A stretch of 14,302 bases of DNA from Chloroflexota bacterium (GTDB lineage Bacteria; Chloroflexota; Dehalococcoidia; JACQGW01). Made by a program: the position numbers and the translations under genes. The notes under the pieces were generated by a model. That model did no database searches. It was not told the origin of the DNA and saw only the letters and a list, made by a program, of their open reading frames with translations. The stretch is from assembly GCA_016199325.1 (NCBI GenBank), contig JACQGW010000444.1, positions 1 to 14,302 on the forward strand. The letters run 5' to 3'. Shown here in pieces: positions 13,958 to 14,302 of this stretch. The first letter of the stretch is position 1, and each line of letters begins with the position of its first letter.

Positions 13958-14302
13958 GGACCGACGACTTCGCTTACGACCTGCCGCCACACCTGATCGC
14001 GCAGACGCCGGTGTCGCCGCGCGACCGCGCGCGGCTCCTCGTCGTGGACCGCCGGACAGGTGCCCTGACCCACCTCCGATTCGCCGACCTGGCGTCCATG
14101 CTCGAACCCGGCGATCTGCTGGTTGCCAACGACACCCGCGTCCTGCCGGCGCGTCTCCTGGGCCGGCGAGCGGAAACCGGCGGCCAGGTCGAGCTCCTGC
14201 TGCTCCGGCGCCTGGCGCCCGGCGAGTGGGAAGCACTGGCGCGGCCGGCCCGCCGCCTGCGGCCCGGGGAGCGGCTGGTCTTCGGGGGCCGGGGGTCGGG
14301 GG
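13954..14302 (+). CDS. queA: S-adenosylmethionine:tRNA ribosyltransferase-isomerase (QueA), 5' part
   Basis: The first 116 codons of QueA, cut by the right edge. QueA transfers and isomerises the ribose of SAM onto preQ1 at tRNA position 34 to make epoxyqueuosine. Recognisable family segments are FAYDLPPHLIAQTPVSPRDRARLL at the N-terminus, LEPGDLLVANDTRVLPARL, and VELLLLRRL...EWEALARPARRLRPGERL. ATG 13954 overlaps the stop of the 16-codon leader ORF and has no Shine-Dalgarno of its own. The last bases visible (from 14283) are a G-rich run like the low-complexity repeat at 12490-12550, where the family would normally encode a beta strand. Whether the frame continues normally cannot be seen. 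Confidence 0.93.
   Translation, partial: MRTDDFAYDLPPHLIAQTPVSPRDRARLLVVDRRTGALTHLRFADLASMLEPGDLLVANDTRVLPARLLGRRAETGGQVELLLLRRLAPGEWEALARPARRLRPGERLVFGGRGSG

Overview
This is a high-GC, gene-dense bacterial segment. Its gene families (SBP5-type lipoprotein with a Pro/Ala/Thr linker, LLM-class F420-type oxidoreductase, LysM-NlpC/P60 hydrolase, Ski2-like helicase, XRE-cupin regulator) and its GC-rich dispersed repeats in most longer gaps would suit a Chloroflexota (Thermomicrobia-like) genome. No rRNA or phylogenetic marker is complete here, so that placement is inference.

Layout. (1) 53-553: a dispersed palindrome, then a JAMM/MPN+ metallopeptidase on the + strand. (2) 566-5223, minus strand: a four-gene catabolic-type operon read from a TTGACA-N17-AATACT promoter: XRE-cupin regulator, amidohydrolase, SBP5 substrate-binding lipoprotein, LLM oxidoreductase. 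The last two genes each carry one in-frame nonsense codon (TAA at 2947-2949, TAG at 1013-1015), while the reading frame on both sides is intact. No permease or ATPase genes accompany the binding protein. (3) 5449-6952, minus: a membrane-anchored four-LysM NlpC/P60 cell-wall hydrolase with its own promoter. (4) 6961-7107: two dispersed repeats. (5) 7127-8415, minus: an enolase-superfamily (mandelate racemase/muconate lactonizing) enzyme with its own promoter. It is divergent from (6) 8453-10669, plus: a Ski2-like SF2 helicase that looks leaderless. (7) 10717-10884: a 100-bp MITE-like inverted-repeat element and a heptamer tandem repeat. (8) 10925-13859, minus: histidine kinase, ThrC-like PLP enzyme, and a small basic protein of unknown function, closely spaced and probably one transcript. 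(9) 13881-14302, plus: a perfect TATAAT box, a 16-codon leader ORF overlapping queA by ATGA, and the 5' part of queA.

How the genes fit together. The XRE-cupin regulator probably controls its own operon; a palindrome and a direct repeat sit on its promoter. The operon looks like a small-molecule uptake and degradation module that is decaying or only conditionally read through. The nearby enolase-superfamily enzyme would fit carbohydrate-acid or aromatic catabolism but has its own promoter. The rest is housekeeping: wall turnover, RNA or DNA unwinding, threonine biosynthesis and tRNA queuosine.

Most noteworthy: the paired nonsense codons in adjacent genes, the queA leader ORF, the histidine kinase with degraded N and G1 boxes and a repeat-derived C-terminus, the MITE-like element, and the operator-like sequence in front of the XRE-cupin gene.
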